Made by a program: the position numbers and the translations under genes. Shown in pieces: positions 21,378-22,102 of a DNA stretch of 22,102 nt. Numbering within the stretch: position 1 is the stretch's first letter; each line of letters opens with the position of its first letter. The notes beneath the pieces are model-generated. The model was not told where the DNA came from. It did no database searches and saw only the letters and a list, made by a program, of their open reading frames with translations. This stretch comes from CAYWMP01 sp964459445 (GTDB taxonomy: Bacteria > Desulfobacterota > DSM-4660 > Desulfatiglandales > HGW-15), in the NCBI GenBank assembly GCA_964459445.1, contig CAYWMP010000095.1, positions 1-22,102 of the forward strand. Reading direction: 5' to 3'.

Positions 21378-22102
21378 TCATCTGAGCCCGTTCCTGAGGC
21401 CCCTATTAATTGAATCCTTCACCCCGCTCAAAAATTTGTTATTTCCAACGTCCAAATTCACTGCGTTGGCCACCAAAACCCCCTCCAGGATGTCCGACAA
21501 ACAGACCTTCAGCTCCGAAAGTCGAAAAAAATCCATGATGCCTTTCACCGCCACCGAACCGGCTGCGATCACATCTGCTCGCCCCTGGTCCAGACCGACC
21601 ATCCCCAATTTTTCCCTTATTGTCGTCTCTTTTATGCGCGTGAAAAGGTTGTCAAGGGGCTGTTTCTCCAAAACCAGACCGTTCATTCGTCCGGGGTCGA
21701 TGTCTTCGGCTTCAATGCCGTGAATCATGGCAGCCAATGTCGTGACGGTCCCTCCTGTTCCTATGAGGGGCGCACCCTTTTGAAGGCCGTTACGATGCAG
21801 GTTTTGTCCAAGAATGGCTTCCACTGCATTAGACGCTTCTGCAATTTCCTTTTCAGATGGTGGATCTGAAGGCATCCTTTTTTGCTTTAGTAAGACGGCC
21901 CCGAGCGGTAAAGACTTTATAGTTACCTGCCCATCATTACATAGTAAGAATTCTGTCGTGCCACCTCCAAGATCAAAAATAATGAAGGAGTCGGATTCGA
22001 TATTCAGGGCCCATAGAACCCCAATCCCCGTAAGCCTGGCTTCCTCATCCCCGGTTACCACTTTTCCATTCAAACCGGTTCGACTTTGGATGAGGTCAAG
22101 AA
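21378..22102 (-). CDS. Ppx/GppA family phosphatase, N-terminus outside the window
   Basis: The C-terminal part (about 241 codons) of an exopolyphosphatase / pppGpp 5'-phosphohydrolase family protein; the frame stays open to the window edge. The ASKHA-fold motifs are visible: VVTGDEEARLTGIGVLWAL, the phosphate-binding FDLGGGTTEF and the adenosine-type motif GTGGTVTTLAAM, followed by RADVIAAGSVAVKGIMDFF near the end. Apparent starts inside the window (such as TTG at 22073) are internal, because residues upstream (TGLNGK preceded by LDLIQSR) continue the family alignment. Whether the substrate is polyphosphate or pppGpp cannot be told. It lies 82 bp before guaB on the same strand. Confidence 0.9.
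   Translation of the reverse strand, partial: LDLIQSRTGLNGKVVTGDEEARLTGIGVLWALNIESDSFIIFDLGGGTTEFLLCNDGQVTIKSLPLGAVLLKQKRMPSDPPSEKEIAEASNAVEAILGQNLHRNGLQKGAPLIGTGGTVTTLAAMIHGIEAEDIDPGRMNGLVLEKQPLDNLFTRIKETTIREKLGMVGLDQGRADVIAAGSVAVKGIMDFFRLSELKVCLSDILEGVLVANAVNLDVGNNKFLSGVKDSINRGLRNGLR

Overview
The window (about 22 kb) is a chromosomal stretch with mostly housekeeping and transport genes and unusually repeat-rich gaps. Protein style (DUF362/ferredoxin, LIV-type ABC transporters, a CcmH-like lipoprotein-sized protein, UMF1-type MFS, guaB-guaA) and the roughly balanced base composition suggest a Desulfobacterota ('deltaproteobacterial') anaerobe. That assignment is inference from protein style only; there is no rRNA or other marker here. 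No tRNA, rRNA, CRISPR, transposase or phage gene was recognised.

Layout. (1) 1-380 is non-coding and ends in a structured repeat (copy E1). (2) 380-6666, all on the minus strand, read right to left: a membrane-anchored penicillin-acylase-family hydrolase, a DUF362/2x[4Fe-4S] protein 3 bp downstream of it, a UMF1/Atg22-like MFS transporter, a TVP38/TMEM64 membrane protein and a small CcmH-like cysteine protein with its own promoter. (3) 6859-8249: an EamA/DMT exporter (+) convergent with a stand-alone degenerate GGDEF-like protein (-). (4) 8403-14537 (+): a DUF1445 putative hydro-lyase, then a complete LIV-type ABC importer livK-livH-livM-livG-livF. (5) 14850-17550 (-), convergent with the liv genes: pxpA-pxpB-pxpC, the three-subunit ATP-dependent 5-oxoprolinase. 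(6) 18276-22102 (-): a partial Ppx/GppA phosphatase, then guaB and guaA overlapping by one base, followed by structured repeat copy E2.

How the genes may work together. DUF1445, the LIV transporter and PxpABC together look like a module for uptake and opening of 5-oxoproline (pyroglutamate) or a related cyclic or D-glutamate compound, feeding glutamate. The DUF1445-pxp association is also known from Bacillus (ycsI beside kipI/kipA); the addition of a dedicated LIV importer and its substrate are inference. guaB-guaA make GMP from IMP, next to a phosphatase family that can act on polyphosphate or pppGpp.

The most unusual content is non-coding. Five intergenic gaps carry arrays with a strict 7- or 8-base period but different unit sequences; three of these form inverted-repeat-bounded, MITE-like elements, one of which supplies the stop codon of pxpB and separates it from pxpC. 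A 50-base sequence after livF folds perfectly into a three-way junction. Two diverged copies of another hairpin element lie 1-6 bases beyond the stop codons of two unrelated genes about 18 kb apart.
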